Source: Halobacteriovoraceae bacterium (GTDB lineage: Bacteria > Bdellovibrionota > Bacteriovoracia > Bacteriovoracales > Bacteriovoracaceae). Taken from it: 53,394 nt of DNA. Of the stretch, positions 17,560-27,001 are shown piece after piece; positions within the stretch are counted from its first letter, which is position 1; every line of letters starts with the position of its first letter. The position numbers and the translations under genes were made by a program. The notes below the pieces were generated by a model that was not told where the DNA came from, ran no database searches, and saw only the letters and a program-made list of their open reading frames with translations. The stretch spans positions 1 to 53,394 of the forward strand of contig JACKAK010000014.1 in the NCBI GenBank assembly GCA_020635115.1. The letters run 5' to 3'.

Positions 17560-19602
17560 ATGGCCAAGATTGTGAACAACATCGATAAAAAAGGCGAAGT
17601 TATTCTCAAGCGATTTGGGAAATATTTGCTTTTAGACCATCTTGTAAATGGAGGGATGGCAAAAATTTGTCGAGCTAGATATCTTGATGAGCAAGTAGAC
17701 AAAATTGTGGCCATAAAAATGATACAGGCCCGCTATAGTGATGATGAAACATTTCGAAAAATGTTCATGGATGAAATCAAAGTAACTTTTGGGTTGATCC
17801 ATCCTAACATTGCTCAAACTTATGATTATGGATTAAATGAAGGTCAACTCTATACTGCGATGGAATATGTAAATGGTAAGAACCTTAAAGAATATCTAGA
17901 GAAATTAAAAAAGAAAAAATATGTTTTTCCTGTTGAAATCTCTGTATATATCATCTCTCAGGTCTGTCAAGGACTACACTATGCACATAATTTTACAGAT
18001 ATGCTCTCTGGCCAAAAATCAAATATCATTCATAGAGATATTTCACCTCATAATATAATGTTAACCTATGATGGGGCAGTAAAGGTCATAGATTTCGGGA
18101 TCGCTAAAGTTGATTCTAATGAAGATTCAACAAAGGCGGGAACAATAAAAGGAAAATTGTCCTATTTGGCCCCTGAATATCTCGAAGGCCTAAAATTAGA
18201 TCATCGATATGATCAGTTTGCAGTTGGAAATACACTATGGGAGATGCTCTGTAGTCGTAAACTCTTTAAGGCCCCGAATGAGATTGCTGTCTTAAAAGAA
18301 GTGCAAAGCTGTAAAGTGCCTCGTCCTTCTTCTATAAATCCAATTGTTCCAAAGGAACTCGATGAAATAGTTCTGAAGGCCTTAAGTAAAGATCGAAATA
18401 AAAGATATGCAAATTTAGATCAATTAAACAGAGCTTTAGTTGAGTTTTTATATAAAAATTATCCAACATTTAATCCAACTGATTTAAGTTATTTTGCAAA
18501 AGGTCTTTTTAAAAAGGATATTGAAGAAGATAGAAAAAGGCTCTTTGAATTTGGTAAAATAGACGTATCTAGTTATATCGCTGAAGCAAAATATGAAACT
18601 CCAGAATCGATTGGGGGAGAAAAAAGTGCGATAAGTATTACTAATGCTTCAAAAATAAAACAAGCACATGTTTTCGATTTTGGTTTTGATAATGCAGTGA
18701 AAAGCAAAATAAAGTCTGACAAAGAGGAAAAAAAATCTGAACAAGTTGAAGAAGAAAATAACCAGAGGATTAAGTTAGATAAAACAAAAACAGGTGCAAG
18801 TATAAATAAAGGTAGAAAAACTAATTCTGTTATTAAAAATGGTGAAATTAAAATAAATAAAATTCAGGATTCAAATCTTCCAAATGGGCCAAAGACAATA
18901 ACAAATTCAAATAATTCTCTTTTAGGAAATAGATTTATAAAAAGTGGGGTTATTGTAGCTTTGCTTGCCGTCATCGCAATATTTGTTGTAATTCCTGCAT
19001 TTAAAAAAGTTCCTGAGTTGAGTGATAAAAAGCCTCAAACTGAACAACAAAATCTGACTCAAGAGACTTCTCCAAAGAATAACGAAATAAAAAATGAAAC
19101 ACCCAAAGTAAAATTAGGGAAAATCACACTTAAGGGATTTGATACACTAAAACATAAAGTTTATGTTAATGATGAGAAAGTAAAAGTTAATTCATTAGGG
19201 ACGTTTTCATATCCTTATTCAGATAATATTTTCATAAGAGTGGAGCAAAAGGGGAGAAAGCATTTTGTGTATCATCTTCAATCTTTTAGCGAAGGAAACT
19301 CAAATATTAGAATTCAGTTACCTGACATGCCTCCACAAAGTTATGCTTTTTTGAAAACAGCAAGGAATTGTTTTAAGGGTAAGATGATGTTTGAAGTATT
19401 TGGTGAAACGCGAAGTATTGAACTCCCAATAAGAGACAAAAAGGGGATTGCAATACCATTGCTTAAAGATGGACGAAACATCGCAAGTCCATTTCGAGTT
19501 ATTCTGATCGGAGAGGATAGTAAAAGACCCGATCAAGAAATTGAAATAATACCAAAAAGTGAAAATGAACTCATAGATATGTGTGAAGTAATTTATAAAT
19601 GA
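17560..19602 (+). CDS. Membrane Ser/Thr protein kinase (Hanks type)
   Basis: 680 residues. The kinase domain covers about residues 20-295. The glycine loop is degenerate (VNGGMAKIC), the ATP-binding Lys is in VAIKM near 53, the catalytic loop is HRDISPHN near 158-165, DFG is near 178 and APE near 204, so it should be active. A low-complexity charged linker follows. A membrane segment lies at about 458-481 (SGVIVALLAVIAIFVVIPAF), and then an extracytoplasmic domain that starts like a PEGA-type beta sandwich (KITLKGFDTLKHKVYVND). This places the kinase in the cytoplasm with an envelope sensor. Its stop overlaps the start of the histidine kinase (ATGA), so the two are translationally coupled. 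Confidence 0.93.
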   Translation: MAKIVNNIDKKGEVILKRFGKYLLLDHLVNGGMAKICRARYLDEQVDKIVAIKMIQARYSDDETFRKMFMDEIKVTFGLIHPNIAQTYDYGLNEGQLYTAMEYVNGKNLKEYLEKLKKKKYVFPVEISVYIISQVCQGLHYAHNFTDMLSGQKSNIIHRDISPHNIMLTYDGAVKVIDFGIAKVDSNEDSTKAGTIKGKLSYLAPEYLEGLKLDHRYDQFAVGNTLWEMLCSRKLFKAPNEIAVLKEVQSCKVPRPSSINPIVPKELDEIVLKALSKDRNKRYANLDQLNRALVEFLYKNYPTFNPTDLSYFAKGLFKKDIEEDRKRLFEFGKIDVSSYIAEAKYETPESIGGEKSAISITNASKIKQAHVFDFGFDNAVKSKIKSDKEEKKSEQVEEENNQRIKLDKTKTGASINKGRKTNSVIKNGEIKINKIQDSNLPNGPKTITNSNNSLLGNRFIKSGVIVALLAVIAIFVVIPAFKKVPELSDKKPQTEQQNLTQETSPKNNEIKNETPKVKLGKITLKGFDTLKHKVYVNDEKVKVNSLGTFSYPYSDNIFIRVEQKGRKHFVYHLQSFSEGNSNIRIQLPDMPPQSYAFLKTARNCFKGKMMFEVFGETRSIELPIRDKKGIAIPLLKDGRNIASPFRVILIGEDSKRPDQEIEIIPKSENELIDMCEVIYK

Positions 19603-20870
19603 TGAAAACTGTTATGAATTCTGAAATTGAAAATACTAAGTTAAAAGTCTTTTTAAGAACTGTTCTTATCGTTGTAGGATTTATCAGTTATTACATCTAT
19701 TTGTATAAGTATACCTACCATGTTGAAGTCTATATTCCATATTTGATAGCATTAAATATTCTTAATATTGTAACGTTGTACATTGCAAAGAAAGTAAGCC
19801 TTAAAGTTGCAACAGGTATTATTTCTTTGACGGCCTACCTCACTTTAATGATTTTGCTTTATGCGGCAGGTTCATTAAATTCACCCGGGGCCTTTTGGAT
19901 AACGGCCATTCCTGTTTTTCACGGCACTTTACTTGGACGTAAATATACAATGCCTTCATTTATTCTTTCTTTGTCTAGTATGCTTTTTCTTTATTTAATA
20001 GAGCCATATCGAGAAACTGCTTCTTTTATTAATACTTTAGAGTTTTATCAACAAGAGAAAGTCAGAAATCTTGTACTCTTTTCTTGTTTTGTTTATTTGG
20101 TAGTGAGATCATACCTTAAAATAATAAGTAATTCGCAAAAGAAAATTAGAGATAAAAATGATCAAATAGATACACTACTAAGGGTACTTGTTCACGACTT
20201 AGCATCTCCTCTAATGATACTTAAATCATATTGCAAGAAAATATTTAGTTCAACAAACTTAGATCCAAAAATTGTGCATAAATGTACAACTTCACTTGAA
20301 ACAATGGATGAATTACTTGAACATGTACGTATTAATAAGGCCATTGAAGACGGAAAAATTCGATTAGAAATGGAAGTTGTTAATTTGGAAATGTGTTTGG
20401 AAGAAGTCATATTCATGCTTGAAGATAAGGCCAAGGAAAAAAATATTGATATAAAATTATCTGGTGAAAAGATTGTCACAGAAATATTTGGAAATAAGCA
20501 AATATTAAAAAATCAAGTCTTTTACAATTTACTTACCAATGCGATTAAATTTTCTTATCCTAACACTCAGATTAATGTCATAATAGAGCATGAAGAAGAT
20601 ATTGTTTCAGTAAGCGTTATTGATCATGGAATAGGGATGCCTAAAGATATCCAGGAAAATCTTTTTGATGTAGGATATAAAACTTCTAGAAAAGGGACAA
20701 GTGGCGAGGCGGGAACAGGTTATGGTATGGGACTTGTTAAGTCTTATCTTCAAGAAATGGGTGGAAACCTTGAGGTTGATTCTAGGCCAAAAGAAGAGAA
20801 CCCACAGACTCATGGAACAACCATGAAAATATTATTTAGTGTCTATCGAAATCAAAAAATTGCGGCATAG
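19599..20870 (+). CDS. Membrane sensor histidine kinase
   Basis: 423 residues. The N-terminal 180 residues contain about six hydrophobic segments with short loops and no recognisable extracytoplasmic sensor domain. The dimerisation box HDLASPLMIL has the phospho-accepting His near 199. The ATPase domain shows the N box (NLLTNAIKFS), G1 (DHGIGMP) and G2 (GTGYGMGL). No response regulator or receiver domain is adjacent, so its partner is elsewhere. It overlaps the upstream Ser/Thr kinase by four bases, an unusual pairing of two kinase classes. The stop codon abuts the stop of the convergent transporter gene with no gap. Confidence 0.93.
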   Translation: MMKTVMNSEIENTKLKVFLRTVLIVVGFISYYIYLYKYTYHVEVYIPYLIALNILNIVTLYIAKKVSLKVATGIISLTAYLTLMILLYAAGSLNSPGAFWITAIPVFHGTLLGRKYTMPSFILSLSSMLFLYLIEPYRETASFINTLEFYQQEKVRNLVLFSCFVYLVVRSYLKIISNSQKKIRDKNDQIDTLLRVLVHDLASPLMILKSYCKKIFSSTNLDPKIVHKCTTSLETMDELLEHVRINKAIEDGKIRLEMEVVNLEMCLEEVIFMLEDKAKEKNIDIKLSGEKIVTEIFGNKQILKNQVFYNLLTNAIKFSYPNTQINVIIEHEEDIVSVSVIDHGIGMPKDIQENLFDVGYKTSRKGTSGEAGTGYGMGLVKSYLQEMGGNLEVDSRPKEENPQTHGTTMKILFSVYRNQKIAA

Positions 20871-22121
20871 TTAATTGAAGAATTCAAAATAAATCAATAA
20901 TAAATTCACAACAATCATTAGAAAAATAATACCATAACTAATAATATTATATGTTTTTGAGTTTGTGTATGTTCCCATAATGTCTGGATCATTACACAAG
21001 TTAACAATATATATTAAAATGAGTGGTATAAGAATCCCATTTACAACTTGAGACCAGATCAGAACTTTGAATAAATTGATGTTGGGAAGAAGTACAAGTA
21101 TTGCACTAATGACGATGAGAGAAGTAAAAATAGTAAAAAAGTTCGGAGCTTCTTTAAAACTTTTATCTACTCCAGACTCCCAACCCATACCTTCACAGAC
21201 ATAATAACTAGTTGCAAGAGGAAGTAGTGCAGCAGCAAAAAATGAAGCATTGAAAAGTCCAACTCCAAAAAGTAGAGAAGAAAATTCTCCGGCCAGAGGT
21301 CTTAGGGAAATTGCAGCATCTTTGGCATCTTTGATCGTAACTCCAGATTCAAACAGTGTGGCCGCACAACAAACAATGATAAAAATGGTGACAGATAACA
21401 TGAAAAGACAACCTACAACAACATCAACCTTAGAATGCCACAAATGTTTTACTGATATACCTTTTTCAACAACAGCAGATTGGATATAAAACTGCATCCA
21501 AGGAGTTATGCTTGTTCCCAACAACCCGACAATAATTGGGAAGTCACTAATTTTAATATCAGAAACGTTTGGGACAATGATCGCTTTTGAGATTTCAAGC
21601 CAATCTGGAGAAATAATAAATCCTGAAATGATATATGAAAAATAGATAGTACAACCTAATAGAAAAATTCTCTCAACAATTTTATAGTTACCTTTTAGAA
21701 TCAGTAGCCAAACTAATATACTTGAAATTGGCACTGAAATATATTTTGAGACACCAAATATTTCCCCTGCAGAAGCAATTCCAGCAAATTCTGCCATCGT
21801 ATTGCCTAGATCAGCAAAAATTAGAAAAAACAAAGTGTAGAAGGTTATTTTAAGGCCATATTTTTCTCGTATCAAATCGGCCAAACCTTTTCCTGAAACA
21901 ATACCCATTCTGGCCGACATTTCTTGGACCATTATGAGAGCGATTGTTATTGGAAAAAGAACCCATAGGAGTCTATATCCTGTGTTTGCTCCTGCAAGCG
22001 AGTAAGTCGCAATTCCACCTGCATCATTGTCAATATTAGCAGTAATGAGACCAGGGCCTACAATACTAAGAAGTACTATAAATTTTGCTATAAATGGAGG
22101 CCTATTTTTAAAAATCTCCAC
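20871..22121 (-). CDS. NRAMP-related divalent cation transporter with altered metal-site motifs
   Basis: 416 residues with about eleven hydrophobic segments. The NRAMP/SLC11 fold is recognisable in TM1 (VGPGLITANIDNDAGGIAT) and TM6 (LLGTSITPWMQFY). Canonical Mn/Fe NRAMPs have DPGN in TM1 and MPH in TM6. Here the aligned sites read DAGG (residues 33-36) and TPW (206-208): the TM1 Asp is kept, but Asn and the metal-coordinating Met are lost. Loss of that Met is known in NRAMP-related magnesium transporters, so Mg2+ is a plausible substrate. It starts 3 bases after the PRC-MgtE_N-CBS gene, a soluble Mg2+-sensing module, which supports that reading. Mn2+ cannot be excluded. Confidence 0.85.
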   Translation of the reverse strand: MEIFKNRPPFIAKFIVLLSIVGPGLITANIDNDAGGIATYSLAGANTGYRLLWVLFPITIALIMVQEMSARMGIVSGKGLADLIREKYGLKITFYTLFFLIFADLGNTMAEFAGIASAGEIFGVSKYISVPISSILVWLLILKGNYKIVERIFLLGCTIYFSYIISGFIISPDWLEISKAIIVPNVSDIKISDFPIIVGLLGTSITPWMQFYIQSAVVEKGISVKHLWHSKVDVVVGCLFMLSVTIFIIVCCAATLFESGVTIKDAKDAAISLRPLAGEFSSLLFGVGLFNASFFAAALLPLATSYYVCEGMGWESGVDKSFKEAPNFFTIFTSLIVISAILVLLPNINLFKVLIWSQVVNGILIPLILIYIVNLCNDPDIMGTYTNSKTYNIISYGIIFLMIVVNLLLIYFEFFN

Positions 22122-22124
22122 CCT

Positions 22125-23462
22125 CTACCTCTCATTAAGAAGCCAAGGAAGGACATCATCAACAGAGACAATTCCTAAGAGCTCATCAGTTTCGTTTACG
22201 ATTGGAATATTTATTAAGTTATACTTACTCATAACACTGGCCACCTCTTTCCAATTAGAATGTGGAGGAAGAGATTTAATATCACCAGTATTCATAATGT
22301 CTGAGATTGTGACATCTTGTTTTTGAATGAGTAGTTCTTTTAATGTACAAGTTCCAAGTAGTTTATAGTCTTTATCAACAATATAGAGATCATAGACTGT
22401 TTCAAGATCATCGTGTTTTTCCTGAATTTCTTCGATTATTTGTGATCTTGTTTTCTCAGGGGAAATTTCAAAGAATTCAGTTGTCATTAATCCACCTGCA
22501 GAATTCTCTTCGTATTCAATAAGTTCAGCAATTTCTACTTGTATTTCAGTGTCTTCAATATTTGAAATGATCTCCTTAACTCTTTTTTCTTCTAGTTCAC
22601 CGAGAATATCTGCCGCTTCGTCAGTTCCCATATTTTCTATGATTTTTGCTGCCTTCTCTGAGTTAGTATTTTTAAGAAGGCCAGCTTGCATATCTTGTTC
22701 TACTTCAGTTAGAGTGGCCGCTGCAAGTTCAGGATTTAATGATTTAAAGATAAGCTGTCTTCCCTTTGAATCTAGGTCTTCTAAGATATCAGCAATATCA
22801 GCAGGGTGGAGTTGACGAATATCTTCATCTCTTAAATTTATTTCAACATTTTTACTGAAAGATTTATCTGGAATTGTGTGAACAAATTTCCAGCTTATTA
22901 AAGTATCGCTTACAAGATAATTTGATTTTGGGGCAAAGATTTTAACTATAAAGTCAACAAATTTCTCTAGCTCCAATCTTCTAACCATACTCCTTAGACC
23001 AACTTCTGCGTGTGTAATTCTTAAAAATTGTCCAATTTTTATGAGTTGAATATCATTTACTCTGATAACTTTTTTTCCAGAAGTATCAACAATTTGCTTA
23101 TCCAGTACAACTTTTCCCACAGGAGGATACTCGATTGTCTCCCCAGCACTTTGCCCTCCAAGGATATTTTTAAAATTCATTTTATCTATAGTTTTAGTAA
23201 ATGTTCTACTTCTTCTAATTTCAGAATTTTTCTTGATAATGATTTTTTTAGGTGAAAATTCTACGACCTGGTCCCAAGTTACATAAAAAAATTGTTGATT
23301 TTGGATATAAAGCAATCCTAGCACCATTGGATAGACTTCACCATAATCAACAAACAAGTCTTTTAGTTGACCATATCTTTTACCATCTTCATTAAAAATA
23401 GGTATTCCTATTAGATTTGAAAAATGGATAACTGAATCTGTAAATTTACTGAAAATGCTCAT
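22125..23462 (-). CDS. PRC-barrel / MgtE N-domain / CBS protein without channel domain
   Basis: 445 residues, no membrane segment. An N-terminal part with PRC-barrel-like strands (GIPIFNEDGKRYGQLKDLFV) is followed from about residue 210 by an MgtE intracellular N domain (LHPADIADILEDLD, then helical repeats such as ENMGTDEAADILGEL). Two CBS motifs come last (SAGGLMTTEFFEI, then ISDIMNTGD with PIVNETDELLGIVSVDDVL). In MgtE channels these domains bind Mg2+ and gate the pore; here the pore is absent. The gene shares one base with the upstream regulator gene and is 3 bases from the NRAMP-like transporter, so it probably gates or regulates that transporter. Confidence 0.9.
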   Translation of the reverse strand: MSIFSKFTDSVIHFSNLIGIPIFNEDGKRYGQLKDLFVDYGEVYPMVLGLLYIQNQQFFYVTWDQVVEFSPKKIIIKKNSEIRRSRTFTKTIDKMNFKNILGGQSAGETIEYPPVGKVVLDKQIVDTSGKKVIRVNDIQLIKIGQFLRITHAEVGLRSMVRRLELEKFVDFIVKIFAPKSNYLVSDTLISWKFVHTIPDKSFSKNVEINLRDEDIRQLHPADIADILEDLDSKGRQLIFKSLNPELAAATLTEVEQDMQAGLLKNTNSEKAAKIIENMGTDEAADILGELEEKRVKEIISNIEDTEIQVEIAELIEYEENSAGGLMTTEFFEISPEKTRSQIIEEIQEKHDDLETVYDLYIVDKDYKLLGTCTLKELLIQKQDVTISDIMNTGDIKSLPPHSNWKEVASVMSKYNLINIPIVNETDELLGIVSVDDVLPWLLNER

Positions 23463-24316
23463 TATATATTTCTTTTACTCTGTTTAAAAATATTGTTTTT
23501 TCTCATGTTTATCAATTTCAAAACTTCAGCAGCAGTCTCTTCAATGGCCCTATTTGTTACATTGAAGACGGCCCAGCGCTTATTTTCTTTGAATAAATCA
23601 TTGGCCCACTCAACTTCTTCAACAATTTTTGCTAGCTCAGCATAATCGCCCTTAATATTTGAACCAAGATTAGAAAGTCTATTTTCTCTAATTTCTTTAA
23701 GTGATTGAGGATCAATGGTTAGTGCCATTATTTTTCGTTGATCTATCTTCCATAAGTCTTCATTTGGTCTCACTCCAGGAACTAAGGGAATATTGACGAC
23801 TTTAAGTCCATGCTGTGATAAGTAAACTGACAATGGTGTTTTTGAGGTTCTTGAAATCCCAACTAATACAACATCAGCTAAATGAAGTGACTCTAAATTT
23901 CTTCCATCATCATGATTTAAAGTAAACTCCATGGCCTCAACACGTTTAAAATATTCATCATTGACTTCATGAAGTAGACCAGGGACAGACAGAGGAGATT
24001 GTTCAAATACATTCGAGAGTTGGGTTAATATTGGACCTAGTAAGTCAAGGATTCGTATATGTTTGATTCTTGCAATATTAACCACGTATTCTCTCAGTTC
24101 ACTATCGACAATGGTATACACAACAAGGTCATGACCAATTGCAACTTCTGTGAAAATACTATCAATCTGTTCAATGCTCCTCACATTTTTAAACCTGGTA
24201 AAAAAAGCATCTCGGTCTTTGAACTGTGCAAGTGCTGCTCTGGTCATACTTGTTGCTGTTTCTCCAGTTCCATCAGAGATGACGACAATACGAATATTTT
24301 TACGTGGTGCTGACAT
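23462..24316 (-). CDS. ppsR: PEP synthase / PPDK regulatory kinase-pyrophosphorylase
   Basis: 284 residues, typical for the DUF299 family. Diagnostic features are the N-terminal VVISDGTGETA, a nucleotide-binding loop GISRTSKTP at residues 153-161, and NIPLVPGVRPNEDLW. These bifunctional proteins phosphorylate and dephosphorylate a threonine of PEP synthase or pyruvate phosphate dikinase using ADP and phosphate, and so switch gluconeogenic PEP formation. Which target applies here cannot be told from this window. It shares one base with the next gene, the PRC-MgtE_N-CBS protein, an unexpected pairing of carbon control with cation transport; both enzymes regulated by this family need Mg2+. Confidence 0.92.
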   Translation of the reverse strand: MSAPRKNIRIVVISDGTGETATSMTRAALAQFKDRDAFFTRFKNVRSIEQIDSIFTEVAIGHDLVVYTIVDSELREYVVNIARIKHIRILDLLGPILTQLSNVFEQSPLSVPGLLHEVNDEYFKRVEAMEFTLNHDDGRNLESLHLADVVLVGISRTSKTPLSVYLSQHGLKVVNIPLVPGVRPNEDLWKIDQRKIMALTIDPQSLKEIRENRLSNLGSNIKGDYAELAKIVEEVEWANDLFKENKRWAVFNVTNRAIEETAAEVLKLINMRKNNIFKQSKRNI

Positions 24317-24372
24317 ATAAGACCTTTACAATAAATTAACCTTAGTAAGCTACTTATCGGTAAATCTATAAG

Positions 24373-25359
24373 CTATTTGACACTTTGTGTATCTGTTATT
24401 CTTTTTAATATCAAAGCGTAATAATCGGTGAAAACTAATGAATTGTCACAGGGGTCAAGCGTTATTTTGGGGGTTATTTTATTGAAAAATGTTTTCTGAG
24501 ACTTGGCCAATTGCCTAGTATGAATATAGATTAGTTCATTGAGTTCTTCGATTGTTTTTATTTTACCTTGAAGAAAATCTATTGTTTCTTTAGGGCCTAT
24601 ACTTTTTAGGGGGCGACAAGAACTTGCATTAATTTTATTAATTATTTGAGAAATTTCATCAATTAATCCATCTTTATGCATTTGATTAATTCTGTCTTTT
24701 ATCATTTGCCAATGTTTGTGTTTGTTGGGGCATAAATAGATATTCAAAAAATTCCATTGCTTATTGGCCGGTGTAGAAAAATCGTATGGGGAATTTTTAT
24801 CAAATTGATTTTTTTGGTCTGATATTTTTTTACCTGAAACCCAGAAGTATTCTACAGCTCGCAAAAGTCTGTAATGATCATTAGGATGAAGCTGATTTAA
24901 AGAATCGGGATCATTTATTTTGAGAATATTGATAAAGGGTTCAATTCCTTCTTCTTTGTAGGTTTGTTCAACTTTTTGAGAAATTTCTTTTGGTGTGGTT
25001 GGAGTTTCATACATTCCTTTAATCAGGGAGCGTAGATAGAACCCGCTTCCACCAACTAATATTGGGACTATTCCTTTCGAATGTAATTCAGCAATCTTTT
25101 TTTTTGCCAATTCTACGAAATCTGATGAGTTAAAATCACTATCAATTTCAACAACACCCATAAGGTGATGAGATATACCTTCTTTTTCTTTATCGCTTGG
25201 CCTAGCAGTAGAAATAGAAGGTTCCTTGTAAAACAAAAGTGAATCGAAATTAATGATCTCACTTTTAACTTGCTGAAGATGAAAAAATTTGGCCAATTGA
25301 ATAGAAAAGGTCGTTTTTCCTGAACAAGTTGGGCCAAAGATATTAATAATACAGTTCAT
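24373..25359 (-). CDS. miaA: tRNA dimethylallyltransferase MiaA
   Basis: 328 residues. The P-loop is GPTCSGKT at residues 9-16. Other family landmarks are LVGGSGFYLRSLIKG, HYRLLRAVEYF, the substrate-channel region RPLKSIGPKE and the C-terminal HTRQLAKSQKTFF. The enzyme transfers a dimethylallyl group to A37 of tRNAs that read codons beginning with U. It overlaps mutL by four bases (ATGA), the mutL-miaA order also found in gamma-proteobacteria. The C-terminal part is slightly divergent, but all core motifs are present. Confidence 0.95.
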   Translation of the reverse strand: MNCIINIFGPTCSGKTTFSIQLAKFFHLQQVKSEIINFDSLLFYKEPSISTARPSDKEKEGISHHLMGVVEIDSDFNSSDFVELAKKKIAELHSKGIVPILVGGSGFYLRSLIKGMYETPTTPKEISQKVEQTYKEEGIEPFINILKINDPDSLNQLHPNDHYRLLRAVEYFWVSGKKISDQKNQFDKNSPYDFSTPANKQWNFLNIYLCPNKHKHWQMIKDRINQMHKDGLIDEISQIINKINASSCRPLKSIGPKETIDFLQGKIKTIEELNELIYIHTRQLAKSQKTFFNKITPKITLDPCDNSLVFTDYYALILKRITDTQSVK

Positions 25360-26969
25360 TTAAAAAGAGTTCCTAAAAGCTCATCATCTAAAAGGATTGT
25401 ACACTCGCTTAAATTTAATGCCTGGTCAAGTAAGTCCTTAGTAAGAGAAAAATTTTTAGGAAAAGTGGCCTTAATTTTTTTTATAATAGTTTTAATCTTG
25501 GAAATATTGGCCAAAGGATTTTTATCTATTTCAAGAAGAAGAGTGACAAGAAAATTATCGATATCTAATGTTTCAAGTCCCTTAGGTACAGTTCGCAAAG
25601 CATAAAGAGAATTTGAAAGTTGATCAATTTCAAGACCTTTTTTTTCTATCCATGGTAGGATCTCTTTCGTATTCTTTAACATTAATTTCAGTGGGGCACT
25701 TATAAGCAGGGGAACTATATTTTCATCAGCTATTTCATCAACAGAAAATATATTGTGTAATTGATGTTCGATAAGGTTCTGAAGTGAGATTAAATATTTT
25801 TCTTTATACAATACATAATGCTCACCTATCTTAATAATATCAATCTGTTCTTTAATGGTTGTATTTTTAAAAAATTTATCATTGAGCAAATCGATTTGTT
25901 CTGCCAATTGAATGTTTTCATCCAACTGAATTTTTTCTTGAAAACTTTCATTCTTAACACTTGGTGCTGGATTTGGATTAACTCGAATATTTTTCTTCAA
26001 GGTTGTAGAAATCAACTGATAAACGAGACCGTAATCAGTGAATTTCACATGGATCTTATTTGGGTGAACGTTGACATCCAATTGATCTTTTGGAGAATTA
26101 ATAAAAATGCAATACTCACCACTCACACCTGGTCCCCAGATTTCAGATAAGTTTCCAACAATCATTTGATGTAGAGATTTATCTATAAAGTAGCGATTGT
26201 TCACAAATAGAAATTGTATTTTTTTTGAATTTCCTTTAGTTGCATTTTTAGTAAAAAAAACTTTAACTTGATATTCACGATATTCTTGATCTATTTCAAC
26301 AATATCCTCAAGTTGTTTACTTATACTAAACACCTTAAATACTCTTTTTTTCCACTGAGATACTTCTACCGGAGTAAAAATTTCTTTATCTTTCTCATCC
26401 CAACTAATCGAAAATTTAATATTTGGTCTAACGAGCAAAAAACTTTGAAGTATTTTAAGAATTGCGTTTTTTTCTGCTGCCTGTGATTTATTAAACTTTA
26501 GCCTTGCAGGGGTATTGTAAAAGAGATCTTTGATAAATAAAGAAGTGCCCTGACCAGAACCACTCAGTTTAACATGTGAAAGAGTTTGACCCCCATGAAT
26601 AATGATCTTTCCTCCGGTTCCATTTTTTGGATAACTTGAACAAGTAATTCTCGAAATACTGGCAATACTTGCTAAGGCCTCTCCACGAAAACCAAATGTA
26701 TTTAAATGATAAAGATCTTCGAAATTTTTTATTTTTGATGTAGCGTGCCTGCAAAAGGCATAGGGAAGTTCTTCAAAAGACATACCACATCCATCATCAA
26801 TAATTGAAATAAGATCCATTCCGTTATTAATTATGTGAATATTAATAAAAGAAGCTCCTGAGTCGACAGAGTTCTCGATAATTTCTTTTAATAACGCTGA
26901 TGGTCTTTCAATGACCTCTCCGGCCTTAATTTGATCAATAAGATGCTCTGGCAGAAGTTCAATTCGCAT
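25356..26969 (-). CDS. mutL: DNA mismatch repair protein MutL, endonuclease-free type
   Basis: I start at the ATG of 26969, giving MRIELLPEHLIDQIKAGEV as in orthologues; an in-frame ATG at 27002 would add 11 residues. 537 residues. GHKL ATPase motifs are intact: Glu29 and Asn33 in KEIIENSVDSGA, DDGCGM at 58-63 and TFGFRGEAL at 91-99. The C-terminal domain resembles E. coli MutL (VPLLISAPLKL, LRTVPKGL) and lacks the DQHA(X)2E(X)4E endonuclease motif found in most bacterial MutL proteins. This predicts a separate strand-nicking enzyme such as MutH. No strong ribosome binding site precedes either start, and a short palindrome covers the upstream one. Confidence 0.92.
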   Translation of the reverse strand: MRIELLPEHLIDQIKAGEVIERPSALLKEIIENSVDSGASFINIHIINNGMDLISIIDDGCGMSFEELPYAFCRHATSKIKNFEDLYHLNTFGFRGEALASIASISRITCSSYPKNGTGGKIIIHGGQTLSHVKLSGSGQGTSLFIKDLFYNTPARLKFNKSQAAEKNAILKILQSFLLVRPNIKFSISWDEKDKEIFTPVEVSQWKKRVFKVFSISKQLEDIVEIDQEYREYQVKVFFTKNATKGNSKKIQFLFVNNRYFIDKSLHQMIVGNLSEIWGPGVSGEYCIFINSPKDQLDVNVHPNKIHVKFTDYGLVYQLISTTLKKNIRVNPNPAPSVKNESFQEKIQLDENIQLAEQIDLLNDKFFKNTTIKEQIDIIKIGEHYVLYKEKYLISLQNLIEHQLHNIFSVDEIADENIVPLLISAPLKLMLKNTKEILPWIEKKGLEIDQLSNSLYALRTVPKGLETLDIDNFLVTLLLEIDKNPLANISKIKTIIKKIKATFPKNFSLTKDLLDQALNLSECTILLDDELLGTLFK

Positions 26970-27001
26970 TTTTGTTGTAGTATGTACTTGGCCATATTCC
27001 A

